DNA of 64,000 nucleotides from Asticcacaulis sp. AND118 (GCF_020535245.1 NZ_CP084911.1:260001-324000); one strand, 5' to 3'. Shown: positions 26,044 through 35,121, counted from the first letter of the stretch. The notes: generated by a model not told the origin, from the sequence alone. Program-made: numbers and translations.

Positions 26044-26658
26044 ATGTCTTTTCAGTCCGAAGCGACCACCGACACCTTATCCCGCATCGCCGATCTGGTC
26101 GATGCGCTGCTGGTCGAGCCGTGGGAACCGCAGAGGGTGACAAGCCGTCGTCGCGAAGCCTGGGCGCAACTGGCTCCGCTTATCCTCGGCGATATGACGC
26201 TGTCGAAACACGATACGCCCGCTTTCGACCGCCTGATGAATCTTAACATGCCTCTGCTGCGCCACAGCCGCGACCGCGTATGGATAGCGGCGCTGTTCGT
26301 GGTTGGCGGCGCGTTGGCGCGTTCAGACCCAGCCGAATTCAAACGTTTTTTATCAAACCTACCGGTATTGAACGAGATGGCGGGCTTAAACCGCATCATC
26401 GATTACCTGGTGCGGCTTTACGTCGGTTCAACGCCCTTTCGACCGGAACTGCGACGGCAGCTTATCAATCTGATCTTCGAGCCGGTGGAAGACATGGCGC
26501 GCGCCGGCGATCTGAGACAGGTGGTGGACTTCGTTGCCTCCCGATTGGCGGATATCGACGGCTTCCAGCCCGACATTGCCTGCATCAGTCTCGACCTCAT
26601 GGGGGCCGTGCTGGCCGCACGCCGCGGTGTTTACGATCTGCGCCATCAGATTCGTTAG
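26044..26658 (+). CDS. helical hypothetical protein (204 aa)
   Basis: The protein is predicted mostly helical, with leucine-rich stretches but no membrane segment, signal peptide or known motif. The sequence MNLPLLRHSRDRVWIAALFVVGGALARSD may form a buried helix pair. It is 40 bases behind the 86-aa gene and is probably co-transcribed with it. I do not recognise the family. Confidence 0.65.
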   Translation: MSFQSEATTDTLSRIADLVDALLVEPWEPQRVTSRRREAWAQLAPLILGDMTLSKHDTPAFDRLMNLNMPLLRHSRDRVWIAALFVVGGALARSDPAEFKRFLSNLPVLNEMAGLNRIIDYLVRLYVGSTPFRPELRRQLINLIFEPVEDMARAGDLRQVVDFVASRLADIDGFQPDIACISLDLMGAVLAARRGVYDLRHQIR

Positions 26659-26839
26659 AGCGGAATGATTTCTGATGGAATCATTACGCTCAAGCCGCCA
26701 TTGCGGCGGCGGCCAAGGTGGCGGAGCCACCGCCCGGTGAGGGCGTAAACAAAATCTAGATCCTTATGTTTCCATAAGAAAACATAATAATCTAAAACGT
26801 TTTTCCGATCCCCTCCGATCGAAACCCGCTCTGAAAACC
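26659..26839. repeat. intergenic segment with hairpins, probable dispersed element
   Basis: The first 60 bases contain AATGATT and AATCATT as a 7-bp inverted repeat around an eight-base loop, followed by a GCCGC/GCGGC stem. The lead-in AGAGCGGAATGATTTC is, from memory, common between genes in Caulobacterales. The rest (26750-26800) is AT-rich. It separates the convergent 204-aa gene and the GPH symporter gene and may end both transcripts. Confidence 0.4.
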
Positions 26840-28198
26840 CTATTCTTGCGTCAACCCGGCGCGCCGGCGCGCCAGTTCGGCGGACACAGCGCTCATGCTG
26901 GCCTTGTCGAGCTTATACAGCAACAGCACCGCCACCGAGATCAGCGCCGCCACCGCCGGGGCCAGCGACATCAGGGCGGTGATGATGCCTTTGGTTTCCT
27001 CGGTCTGCGGTCCGTTGGCGACGTAATCGACCGCCTTCAGTCCCGCCCCGATCAGGTAGGACGCCAGTGCCCCGCCCAGCTTTTGCGAAAAGGTCGCCGC
27101 CGCATAGGTCATGGCCGTGGCGCGCCGCCCGAAGCGGTATTCGGTATAGTCCGCCGCGTCGGCGTACATGGCGTAGGCCAGCGGCGATTTCGGCCCCAGA
27201 CACAGGCCGATCAGCACCTGAATCACGAACATCAGCGCGATCTGATCCGGCGGGATGACGAAAAAGCTGGCCGACAGCACGGCGACGGCGGCCATCAGGA
27301 TCATCATCAGGCGCGGCTTGTCGATCCATCGGGTCATCAGCGGTGTCAGCAGGGCGCCGGCGGCCAGCGCCACGCCATAGGCGGTCAGGAACGGCCCGAT
27401 CAGGTCCTCCCGCCCGACCACGTACCGCATGTAGTAGGCCGAGGTGGCCATACGCAGCGTGATCGTCACCATGATGACCAGCGCCAGCGCGAACAGGACC
27501 AGCCAAGGCTTGTTGCCGAACAGGTCGCGGATGTCGCGCCACGGGCTTGAGGCCTGCTGCGGCGGCGGACTGATGCGTTCGCGCGTATTCATAACCACCA
27601 GCGCCATGATGACCACCACCACCACGCCGTAGATGGCCATGACCAGCGGCCAGCCCTGGGCCGGATCGGCCCCGCCGAAGGTCTTGACAAGGATCGGCGT
27701 GGCGTAGGTGACGATGGTGCCGCCCAGAAATCCGCCGACAAATCGAAATGAATTGAGCGTGGTGCGCTCCTGCCCGTCGGCGCTCATCACCCCGGACAGG
27801 GCGCTGTAGGGAATATTGGCGATCGTATAGACGATCATCAGCAGATTATAGGTGGCGTAGGCGTAGATCAGCTTGCCGTCGTGATCAAAGGGCGGGGTAA
27901 AGAAACACAGCACCCCCAGCACGGCCATCGGCGCGGCGGCGCCGAATATCCACGGACGGAAGCGGCCCCAACGACTGCGCGTGCGGTCGGCCACCGCCCC
28001 CATTACCGGGTCGGCAAAGGCGTCAAACACGCGACTGATCAAAAGCATGGTCCCTGCCGCCAGCGGATCGAGGCCGAACACATCGGTGAAGAAAATCAGC
28101 CCGAAGGCCGAAATCGTCGTCCAGTAGAAGTTGAAACCCAGGTCGCCCGCGCCGTAAGCGATCTTTTCGCGCAAGGATAGTCGTTCCGCAGCGGCCAT
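26840..28198 (-). CDS. GPH-family sugar:cation symporter (MFS)
   Basis: Twelve membrane helices in 452 residues and the family opening EKIAYGAGDLGFNFYWTTI, then DAFADPVMGAVADRTRSRWGRFRPW, identify a glycoside-pentoside-hexuronide symporter (MelB/XylP/GusB group). It should carry a sugar or glycoside with Na+ or H+ across the inner membrane. It is divergent from a LacI gene across 192 bases. Uptake of xylosides, glucuronides or another oligosaccharide from the periplasm would fit the window, but the substrate is not set by sequence. Confidence 0.9.
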   Translation of the reverse strand: MAAAERLSLREKIAYGAGDLGFNFYWTTISAFGLIFFTDVFGLDPLAAGTMLLISRVFDAFADPVMGAVADRTRSRWGRFRPWIFGAAAPMAVLGVLCFFTPPFDHDGKLIYAYATYNLLMIVYTIANIPYSALSGVMSADGQERTTLNSFRFVGGFLGGTIVTYATPILVKTFGGADPAQGWPLVMAIYGVVVVVIMALVVMNTRERISPPPQQASSPWRDIRDLFGNKPWLVLFALALVIMVTITLRMATSAYYMRYVVGREDLIGPFLTAYGVALAAGALLTPLMTRWIDKPRLMMILMAAVAVLSASFFVIPPDQIALMFVIQVLIGLCLGPKSPLAYAMYADAADYTEYRFGRRATAMTYAAATFSQKLGGALASYLIGAGLKAVDYVANGPQTEETKGIITALMSLAPAVAALISVAVLLLYKLDKASMSAVSAELARRRAGLTQE

Positions 28199-28207
28199 GC
28201 CGTTCCC

Positions 28208-28288
28208 CTGTCCTGCCGCCTTTTCGCGGTCTGAAGACAGGTTTAGGACAGCCTTTCGCCCTCCGCAAGCGGAACTACGTCAACGTTG
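28208..28288. promoter_or_regulatory. candidate LacI operators between symporter and regulator
   Basis: CAACGTTG at 28281-28288 is an 8-bp palindrome with the central CG common to LacI-family operators. CTGTCCT (28208-28214) and AGGACAG (28245-28251) form a second, wider inverted repeat. Both lie in the divergent promoter region of the GPH and LacI genes. Confidence 0.45.
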
Positions 28289-28390
28289 TCATGGGATGCG
28301 GCGTAGACCTCCGGTCCTTCGCCGCTATGGACAGGGCGCGCCATCGCGGTTAAGCCTGTTTTATCATATTTTTACAGACCTCCCCCGCCC

Positions 28391-29404
28391 GTGACCCGCA
28401 TCACCATTGTCGATCTGGCCCGCATGTCGGGCGTTTCCATCAAAACCGTTTCGCGCGTGCTGAACAAGCAGACGGGCGTGCGTCCGGAAAAGCGCGCCGA
28501 AATCGAGAAGCTGATCGCCGATACGGGCTTCAAGCCCAATCCCGCCGCCCGCGCCCTGTCCGGTTCGCGCAGCTATCTGATCGGGTTGATCTTCGAGCGC
28601 CCGGTCACCCACTACTACCAGCACGAGCTTCAGATCGGCGCGCTCGACGCCTGCCGTCAGGCGGGATACCACCTCGTCATCGAGGGCTTGGCCGATCTGC
28701 GCCACCTGCCGCGCGACCAGATGAAGGCGCAACTGGCGACCTCGCGCTTCGATGGCGTGGTGCTGGCCCCGCCGGTATGCGACGACGCCTTTATGCTCGA
28801 CCTGTTCGATGAACTGGAAGTGCCCGTGGTGCGCATCTCGCCGGTTCAACACTTTGAACGCAGCCCTTATGTCTTTATCGACGACGAAGCCGCGGGCTAC
28901 GATCTGACCCGCTGGCTCATTGAACTGGGGCACCGGCGCATCGCCTTCATCGAGAACCTACGGGGGCGCGGCTCAAACGAGGCCCGTAAGGCCGGCTACC
29001 GGCAGGCGCTGGCCGATGCCGGTCTTGAGTCGCATCCGGAGTGGATCGTGCGCGGCGATGTGCGGGTCAATAACGGTTTCGACGAAGCCGAGACCCTGTT
29101 GTCGCGGCCCGACCGTCCCACCGCTATCTTCGCCGCCGCTGACTATATCGCCTTCGGGGCCATGGCCGCCGCCGCCAAATTGAAGCTGTCCGTGCCGGAA
29201 GACCTGTCCATCGTCGGTTTCGACGATGCACCAGGTACGCTAAGCGTCTGGCCGCCGCTGTCCACGGTTCATCAGCCGATGAAGGGGCTGGCCGAAGAGG
29301 CGACGCGGATGCTGCTGGAGCGCATCAACGGACGCGACGTCCCGGCGGCGCACCAACTCGACTATTTCATCGCCAAACGTCAATCCGCCGCCGCGCCGAA
29401 ATAG
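28391..29404 (+). CDS. LacI-family transcriptional regulator
   Basis: The protein is 337 aa and starts at GTG 28391. The LacI helix-turn-helix is complete (ITIVDLARMSGVSIKTVSRVLNKQ, then the hinge NPAARALSGSRSYLIGLIF), and the full two-lobed sugar-binding domain follows to the end (TAIFAAADYIAFGAM, VGFDDAPGTLSVWPPLSTV). It likely controls the divergent GPH symporter in response to a sugar. This is a useful contrast to the half-length LacI protein at 52.9 kb. Confidence 0.92.
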   Translation: MTRITIVDLARMSGVSIKTVSRVLNKQTGVRPEKRAEIEKLIADTGFKPNPAARALSGSRSYLIGLIFERPVTHYYQHELQIGALDACRQAGYHLVIEGLADLRHLPRDQMKAQLATSRFDGVVLAPPVCDDAFMLDLFDELEVPVVRISPVQHFERSPYVFIDDEAAGYDLTRWLIELGHRRIAFIENLRGRGSNEARKAGYRQALADAGLESHPEWIVRGDVRVNNGFDEAETLLSRPDRPTAIFAAADYIAFGAMAAAAKLKLSVPEDLSIVGFDDAPGTLSVWPPLSTVHQPMKGLAEEATRMLLERINGRDVPAAHQLDYFIAKRQSAAAPK

Positions 29405-29464
29405 GCCTCGGCGCGTTACATTGCGGCCTTAATTTGGCTGCATAGCCGTCCCAAAATCCCGGTC

Positions 29465-30172
29465 ATGTCCCTGCATCGTTTTACCCTCGCCGCTCTGCTG
29501 ATCCTCACCCCGCCGGCCGCCGGCGCGGCGGACGACGAGATCGTCGCGACCCACCGCCCCAAGGTGGCGGCCGAGACGCCGGAGACGAAGACCGAGGCCG
29601 TCACCGCCGAGGACACGGCGAAGACTATGCAGGCGCAGGTGCTGTCGACCCTTTCGGACGCGCGTCCTGTTGACCGCATCCAGCCCACCTCGTGGGGACG
29701 CGAAGAAGAAACCGACGCCGGCCCGCGCAAGCGTCAGATCCACGGGGAAGCCGGGGCCTCGATCGGCACGGGCGGTTACAAGAGCGCCTATGTCTCAGCC
29801 CTTATTCCCGTCGGTGACACCGGCACGCTGGGCATCGCCTACAGCCAGACCGACCACGGCAAGAACGGCTACTGGTACGCCGATCCCTATGGCTATGATT
29901 ACGATCCGGGTTATGCGCCGGGTTACGGGCGTTTCGGTGCGTCCCACCGCGACCCTTACGGATATGGCTACGGCCCCGGAACGGGCTATGCGCGCGGCGG
30001 CACGTCGAAATCCCTGTCGATTTCGCTCGACCTGAGCGCGCGGGACAAGGACCGCGAGCGCGACGCAGAATGCGACACCGTGCGCTATGAAAGCAGTCCC
30101 GGCGAATCCATCTGGGGCGGCTACCGTCCGTCGCGCCGCGTCTGCACCAAGACGACCAACTATCCTTATTAG
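29465..30172 (+). CDS. exported Gly/Tyr-rich protein of unknown function
   Basis: A signal peptide of about 23 residues ends in AGAAD. The middle carries a Gly/Tyr/Pro-rich run of short units such as DPYGYDYDPGYAPGYG and DPYGYGYGPGTGYARGG (about residues 140-180), and the C-terminus has two cysteines that could form a disulfide. Two stretches before and after the run (SAYVSALIPVGDTGTLGIAYSQTD and SLSISLDLSARDKD) read like beta strands of an outer-membrane or surface protein. The last four bases overlap the convergent LysR gene. No family recognised. Confidence 0.7.
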   Translation: MSLHRFTLAALLILTPPAAGAADDEIVATHRPKVAAETPETKTEAVTAEDTAKTMQAQVLSTLSDARPVDRIQPTSWGREEETDAGPRKRQIHGEAGASIGTGGYKSAYVSALIPVGDTGTLGIAYSQTDHGKNGYWYADPYGYDYDPGYAPGYGRFGASHRDPYGYGYGPGTGYARGGTSKSLSISLDLSARDKDRERDAECDTVRYESSPGESIWGGYRPSRRVCTKTTNYPY

Positions 30173-31077
30173 GCTTCGGTAGCCACCTCCTTCGCCACCT
30201 CGCTGATCAGGCCCCGCAGCCAGCGGTGCGCCGGGTCGTGGCGATAGCGCACGTGCCAGGCCATCTCCACCGGAAAGATGCCGAGATCGACCGGCGCGCT
30301 CACCGTCTTCAGTCGCTTGTCGTGCGCCAGATGCCGGCAGATCAGACGCGGCAGCGTGGCGCAATAATCCGTCACCGCGATCATTTCCGGCACGGCGAGG
30401 AAGTGCGTCACCGACACCGCCACCTCGCGCTTCACGCCCTGCCGTTCCAGCGCCTGAAACAGACCGGCGCGCAACCGTCCGGGCGGCAGGACGTTGACGT
30501 GCTTCAGCCGCTCGTACTGCTCTCGCGTCAGGCTGTCGTGAATTTCCGGATGCCCGGCCCGCACCACGCAGGCCAGCCCTTCGTCCATCAGGTGCTGCAC
30601 GATCAGATTGTCCGGCGGGTCGATCAGGCGGCCCAGCACCATGGCCGTCGTCCCCGACACCACGCCCGTTTCGGCCAGATCGGTGCCGAAGGGCGTCAGG
30701 CGCAGGCGGATGCCCGGCGCGCGTTGCCTGAGCCGCGCCACCACGGCGGGCATCAGCACGAATTCGACATAGGAGTTGGGCGCCAGCGTGAACAGACGCT
30801 CGGCTTTTGCGGGGTCGAAATCCTGCTGCCCCCGTATGACGTCGTCGATCTGCGCCAGCGCTGCGGCGATCACCGGCGCCAGTTCCTCGGCCTTTTCGGT
30901 CGGCTTCATGCCGTAGCGTTCGCGGATGAATAACGGGTCGCGCAGGGTATCGCGCAGGCGGTTCAGGGCATTCGACAGGGCGGGCTGGGTTATGCCCAGC
31001 CGCTCGGCGGCGCGCGTGACGTTGCGTTCCTCCATCAGGGCCACGAACACCGGCAGCAGGTTCAGATCGTATCGCAT
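30169..31077 (-). CDS. LysR-family regulator of the divergent DJ-1/ABM/AKR operon
   Basis: The 302-residue protein opens RYDLNLLPVFVALMEERNVTRAAERLGITQPALSNALNRLRDTL, a NodD/NahR-like LysR helix-turn-helix, and has a normal effector domain. It is divergent from a DJ-1-family gene across 124 bases that contain CTGAAAT-N11-ATTTCAG, the standard form of a LysR binding site. Control of the operon in response to an electrophile or aromatic compound is a reasonable inference. Confidence 0.91.
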   Translation of the reverse strand: MRYDLNLLPVFVALMEERNVTRAAERLGITQPALSNALNRLRDTLRDPLFIRERYGMKPTEKAEELAPVIAAALAQIDDVIRGQQDFDPAKAERLFTLAPNSYVEFVLMPAVVARLRQRAPGIRLRLTPFGTDLAETGVVSGTTAMVLGRLIDPPDNLIVQHLMDEGLACVVRAGHPEIHDSLTREQYERLKHVNVLPPGRLRAGLFQALERQGVKREVAVSVTHFLAVPEMIAVTDYCATLPRLICRHLAHDKRLKTVSAPVDLGIFPVEMAWHVRYRHDPAHRWLRGLISEVAKEVATEA

Positions 31078-31100
31078 GAGTTATATCGTTATGCACATAT

Positions 31101-31125
31101 CTGAAATCAGGCAAATAAATTTCAG
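31101..31125. promoter_or_regulatory. LysR-type binding site (CTGAAAT-N11-ATTTCAG)
   Basis: A perfect 7-bp inverted repeat with an 11-base spacer contains the T-N11-A core that LysR regulators recognise. It is centred 36 bases from the LysR start and about 90 bases before the DJ-1 gene. Confidence 0.7.
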
Positions 31126-31201
31126 GAATATATCTCCGCGGCGCATATTCGGCCTGTCCACAACGGACCGCACCACACACCCGAACCCAATGGAGATTAA
31201 G

Positions 31202-32002
31202 ATGAGCAAGGGTAAAGTACTTCTGATCGGTTCCAACGCCACCCGCATCGAAACGCAGGGCGGCGGCTTCGGGGCCACGGGTCAGTATCTGAATGAGACC
31301 GTCGTTCCCGCTATGGCCCTCATCGAAGCCGGTTACGACATCGTCCTCGCCACCCCGAACGGCACCAAGCCGTTCATCGATCCGGTTTCCGACGTGGCCG
31401 ATCATTTCGGTGGCGACGAGGCCGCCCTGCAACGCGCCCGCGCCTTCTGGGCCAACGATCCTTCGATGAATACCGTCCGCACCCTGCGCGCGGTGATCGA
31501 AGACGGTCTCGACGACTATGCCGGCGTCTTCGTCCCGGGCGGTCAGGCCCCCGGCGTCGACCTGATGCAGGACGCCGATCTGGGTGAAATCCTGCACCAC
31601 TTCCACGACCGCCAAAAGCCTACCGCCCTGCTCTGCCACGGCCCGATCGCCATCACCTCGGCCATGCCACACGCCCGTGAATTCCGCGCGGCCCTGATCG
31701 CCGGCAGCCCGGCCAAGGCCGCCGAATGGGCCCGCGGCTGGCCCTATGCCGGGTATAAGATGACCGTCTTCTCCAACAGCGAGGAAAAGATCGTCGAGGA
31801 CTATATCCTCAAGGCCAAGCTCTACTTCAACGTCGCAGACGCGCTGGAAATCGCCGGGGGTCAGGTCATCACCACCGCCGTCGATTTCGAGCCGAACGTT
31901 ATCGAAGACCGCGAACTGATCACCGGTCAGAACCCGCATTCGGATCATCCGCTGGCCAAGCGCTTTGTCGCCGCCCTCAACCGTGCCCCGGTTCTGGTGT
32001 AG
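31202..32002 (+). CDS. DJ-1/PfpI-family protein (Hsp31-like)
   Basis: The 266-residue protein has a class I glutamine-amidotransferase-like fold with the nucleophile C145 in LLCHGPIA and the preceding strand YAGVFVPGGQAPGVDL. Members include Hsp31-type glyoxalases, chaperones and stress hydrolases. GGAG eight bases upstream supports start 31202. It leads an operon with an ABM-domain and an aldo-keto reductase gene, a pairing that points to detoxification of reactive carbonyls or quinones (inference). Confidence 0.87.
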   Translation: MSKGKVLLIGSNATRIETQGGGFGATGQYLNETVVPAMALIEAGYDIVLATPNGTKPFIDPVSDVADHFGGDEAALQRARAFWANDPSMNTVRTLRAVIEDGLDDYAGVFVPGGQAPGVDLMQDADLGEILHHFHDRQKPTALLCHGPIAITSAMPHAREFRAALIAGSPAKAAEWARGWPYAGYKMTVFSNSEEKIVEDYILKAKLYFNVADALEIAGGQVITTAVDFEPNVIEDRELITGQNPHSDHPLAKRFVAALNRAPVLV

Positions 32003-32063
32003 CTCTTATATGAACGGCGGGATGCCTCCCCCGTCCCGCCGCTCCCTCCACAGGAGACCTCCC

Positions 32064-32360
32064 ATGTCCGCTCCTATCAAGGTGATCGCCCTCCTCACCG
32101 CCCGTCCAGGTAAGGCCGAGGCCCTGCACACCCTTCTGTCAGGCATGACCGCGCCGTCGCGCGCCGAACCCGGCAATCTGCGCTATGATCTGTGGCAGGA
32201 TCAGGCCGAGCCCACCCGCTTCATCCTCGACGAGTTGTATACCGATGCCGCCGCCGTCGCGGCGCATCGCGCGACACCCCACTTCCAGACCTATCTGGCC
32301 GCCATCAACGATCTGGCCGAACGCACCGCCTTCGTGCTCGACCCTATCCAAATCGCTTAA
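32064..32360 (+). CDS. ABM-domain (antibiotic biosynthesis monooxygenase-like) protein
   Basis: This 98-residue ferredoxin-like fold opens IKVIALLTARPGKAEALHTLLSGM and ends with the family HFQTYLAAINDLAER helix. ABM proteins include YgiN-type quinol monooxygenases. CAGGAG precedes the ATG. It is the second gene of the LysR-controlled operon, 62 bases after the DJ-1 gene. Confidence 0.88.
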   Translation: MSAPIKVIALLTARPGKAEALHTLLSGMTAPSRAEPGNLRYDLWQDQAEPTRFILDELYTDAAAVAAHRATPHFQTYLAAINDLAERTAFVLDPIQIA

Positions 32361-32393
32361 CTTCCAAATCGCCCCATCCAAGGACTCAGTCCC

Positions 32394-33401
32394 ATGACAC
32401 TCAAAGACATCCTGCCGGGTCAGCTCGGCTTCGGCGCCGCGCCTCTCGGCAACATGTTTCGCGACATCCCCGAAACGGAGGCTCAGGCCACCGTCGAAGC
32501 CGCCTGGACCGACGGCATCCGCTATTTCGACAACGCCCCCTTCTACGGCGCGGGTCTCGCTGAAATCCGTATGGGCGAAGCCCTGAAAGACAAGCCGCGC
32601 AGCGAATACGTCATCTCGACCAAGGTGGGCCGGGTCATCCTCGATGAGGTCGAGGACGTCAGCGCCCGCGACCTCGGCGAAAAGGGCGAGGTGTTCAAAT
32701 ACGGTCGCCCCAACCGCATTGTGAACGACTATTCCGCCGACGCCACCCTGCGCTCGATTGAAGACAGCCTCAAGCGCCTCAATACCGACCATATCGACAT
32801 CGCTTTTGTGCACGACGTGGCCCAGGATTTCTACGGCGACGACTGGCTGGACGTCTTCGAGACGGCGCGCAAGGGCGCGTTCAAGGCGCTCGACCGTCTG
32901 CGCGACGAAGGCGTCATCAAGGCCTGGGGCCTTGGCGTCAACCGCGTCGAGCCCATCGAGATCCTGCTGGCGCTGGAAGGCAACCGCCCCGACGGCTTTC
33001 TGCTGGCCGGACGCTACACCCTGCTCGACCACGACAAGGCCCTGCAACGCGTCATGCCGCAGGTCGCCGAAAAGGGCCTCGGCATCGTGGTCGGCGGCCC
33101 CTACAGCTCAGGCGCGCTGGTCGGCGGACCGAACTTCGAATACGCCCCGGCGACGCCGGCCATCCTCGACAAGGTAACGCGCATCAAGGCCATCGCGGAT
33201 CGCTACGGCATCAGCATGAAGGCGGCGGGCCTGCAATTCGCGCTGGCCAATCCGGCGGTCGCCGCCGTCATTCCCGGTGCCAGCCGTCCCGGCCGCATCG
33301 CCGAAGACCGCGCCGCGCTGAACGAGACCATACCCGCGGACTTCTGGCGCGAACTGCGTCAGGCCGGGCTGGTCCATCCGGACGCCCCGCTGCCGGCGTA
33401 A
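32394..33401 (+). CDS. aldo-keto reductase
   Basis: The 335-residue TIM-barrel protein has the catalytic tetrad D46 and Y51 (RYFDNAPFYG), K77 (STKVGR) and H140 (AFVHDV). Its sequence resembles the D-threo-aldose/L-fucose dehydrogenase group rather than the YajO/Tas group. It would use NAD(P)(H) to oxidise sugars or reduce carbonyls. It is the third gene in the operon, 34 bases behind the ABM gene. Confidence 0.9.
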   Translation: MTLKDILPGQLGFGAAPLGNMFRDIPETEAQATVEAAWTDGIRYFDNAPFYGAGLAEIRMGEALKDKPRSEYVISTKVGRVILDEVEDVSARDLGEKGEVFKYGRPNRIVNDYSADATLRSIEDSLKRLNTDHIDIAFVHDVAQDFYGDDWLDVFETARKGAFKALDRLRDEGVIKAWGLGVNRVEPIEILLALEGNRPDGFLLAGRYTLLDHDKALQRVMPQVAEKGLGIVVGGPYSSGALVGGPNFEYAPATPAILDKVTRIKAIADRYGISMKAAGLQFALANPAVAAVIPGASRPGRIAEDRAALNETIPADFWRELRQAGLVHPDAPLPA

Positions 33402-33450
33402 CCGGAGGTTTCCCGGAGTTCATCACGACTTGACGGACTCGGGTAACAGG

Positions 33451-33490
33451 CCATAGCCTGAGGCAACAACGCTGTCGTCTTAGGCTATGG
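33451..33490. repeat. 9-bp inverted repeat before the ThuA-like gene
   Basis: CCATAGCCT (33451-33459) and AGGCTATGG (33482-33490) pair perfectly across 22 bases. The right arm ends 12 bases before the ThuA-like ATG, so an RNA hairpin would cover the ribosome site region. There is no T run. Confidence 0.5.
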
Positions 33491-33502
33491 AAACGCACTC
33501 TG

Positions 33503-34273
33503 ATGAAACGCCTCAGCCTTTTGTTCGCCGCTGTATTCGCCCTGCTGACGCCGTCGCTGAGCCGGGCTGACAGTCAGTTCAGGGTGCTGGTGCTGGCCAT
33601 GCCCAGCAAGTACCACTACGAATACGTCCCGGTCGCCCGCGAAAGCCTTGAACGGCTGGCCAAGCTGCACGCCTTCGAGATCACCTGGGCCAATGCGGGC
33701 GGGGCGCTGGAGCAGGACCTCAGCCCCTATGCCGCCATCCTGCTGCTCAATACGCCGGTCGAAGACCTCAATCCCGCCCAGCGCGGCAAGTTCGAGGCTT
33801 ACATGAACGGCGGCGGCAACGCCATGATCGTACACCGCACCGCCATCGCCCTGCCCGCCGAAAGCTGGCCGTGGTACGAAAAGCTGGTCGGGCGCACGGT
33901 CGGCGTCCACCCCATGCTGCAAACCGGCGTAGTGACGGTGAGCGACGAGGGCTTTCCGGCCACCTACGGACTGCCGGAGCGCTGGGTGTGGAGCGACGAA
34001 TTCTACACCACGACCAATCCGCACAAGGTCACCATCCACCCCGTGCTCAATGTCGATGAGTCGAGCTACGACCCGACCAAGATCTGGCCCGGTCAGGTAG
34101 CGAAGGGCATGGGCAAGGACCACCCGATCGCCTGGTATCACAGCTACCAGAAGGGCCGCGTCTTCGTCACGACGCTGGGGCACAATGTCGAGATGTACCG
34201 CGACGCACAGTACTTGACGCACCTTATGGGGGGCATCTACTGGACGGCGACCGGATTGGGTCAGGCGCAGTAG
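33503..34273 (+). CDS. exported ThuA-domain protein
   Basis: A signal peptide of about 22 residues (ending LSRAD) precedes a ThuA-like glutamine-amidotransferase fold: FRVLVLAMPSKYHYEY, then LLLNTPVEDLNPAQRGKFEAYMNGGGNAMIVHRT, and near the end DHPIAWYHSYQKGRVFVTTLGHN. ThuA-type proteins lie in carbohydrate clusters and their reaction is not settled. Export to the periplasm agrees with the adjacent GH16 and GH20 enzymes. It ends three bases before the convergent GH16 gene. Confidence 0.85.
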   Translation: MKRLSLLFAAVFALLTPSLSRADSQFRVLVLAMPSKYHYEYVPVARESLERLAKLHAFEITWANAGGALEQDLSPYAAILLLNTPVEDLNPAQRGKFEAYMNGGGNAMIVHRTAIALPAESWPWYEKLVGRTVGVHPMLQTGVVTVSDEGFPATYGLPERWVWSDEFYTTTNPHKVTIHPVLNVDESSYDPTKIWPGQVAKGMGKDHPIAWYHSYQKGRVFVTTLGHNVEMYRDAQYLTHLMGGIYWTATGLGQAQ

Positions 34274-34276
34274 CGG

Positions 34277-35104
34277 TTAAGGCTTCTTCCACACCCGCAC
34301 GTAATCGACCTCGAAGGTGCGCGGGAAGATGCTGTCATCGACCTCACCCGCCATGTTCCCGCCGACCGCCAGATTGAGCAGCAGATACTGCGGCCTGTCG
34401 AACGGCCAGGCCCCCGGTTTGTCGCTCTTGGCATAGCTGTGGAAACGCTTGCCATCGACGAAGAAGTCGAGCTTTTCCGGCGTCCACAGAAGCTGGTAAT
34501 TGTGGAAGGCCGTGCAGGCATCGGGCACGTCGATGCCGTTGCCGTCGCCCGACCCGCCGCGCGTATCGATGGTGAAGCGGTTGTGCACCGTGCCGAAGGT
34601 CGTGCCGGGCGTCTTGCCGACGTGCTCCATGATGTCGATTTCGCCGCCGTCGGGCCAGTTGGCCTCGGTCCCCAGCATCCAGATGGCCGGCCATGAGCCC
34701 AGCCCGCACGGCATCTTGGCGCGGATTTCGTAGAAGCCGTAGAGGAAGCTGACCTTGCCCCTGGTGATCAGACGCGCCGAAGAATAGGCCTGCCCGCCGT
34801 AGTCGGCGCGGTCACTCAGGCGTTCCTTGCGCGCGGTGAGGCGCAGGGTGCCGTCCTTGACCTCCGAATTTTCCAGCCGGCCGGCGGCATAGTATTGCTT
34901 TTCGTTATTGTACCAGCCGGTGCGGTTGGCCACCGTGTCGTAGTTCCACGTCTTCGCATCGGGAAGGCCCGGCTTATCGAACTCATCGGCCCAGTGGAGC
35001 GTGTAGCCTGCGGGCACGGCCGAGTCCTCGTCGACATAGCGCACCTGCGCCATGGCCGGGACAGCGGCCAGCGTTGCGGCGGTAACGATAACGGTCTTCA
35101 GCAT
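34277..35104 (-). CDS. secreted GH16 endo-beta-glucanase (laminarinase type)
   Basis: A signal peptide of about 19 residues (ending AMAQ) leads a single GH16 jelly-roll. The catalytic motif ExDxxE is E155-I-D157-I-M-E160 in GGEIDIMEHVG; the Met bulge places it with the beta-1,3(4)-glucanases. LGSWPAIWML and NLAVGGNMAG are also family hallmarks. With 275 residues it has no accessory binding module. It would cut laminarin-like or mixed-linkage glucans outside the cytoplasm. Confidence 0.94.
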   Translation of the reverse strand: MLKTVIVTAATLAAVPAMAQVRYVDEDSAVPAGYTLHWADEFDKPGLPDAKTWNYDTVANRTGWYNNEKQYYAAGRLENSEVKDGTLRLTARKERLSDRADYGGQAYSSARLITRGKVSFLYGFYEIRAKMPCGLGSWPAIWMLGTEANWPDGGEIDIMEHVGKTPGTTFGTVHNRFTIDTRGGSGDGNGIDVPDACTAFHNYQLLWTPEKLDFFVDGKRFHSYAKSDKPGAWPFDRPQYLLLNLAVGGNMAGEVDDSIFPRTFEVDYVRVWKKP

Positions 35105-35121
35105 GGCGTTTCCTCCATATC

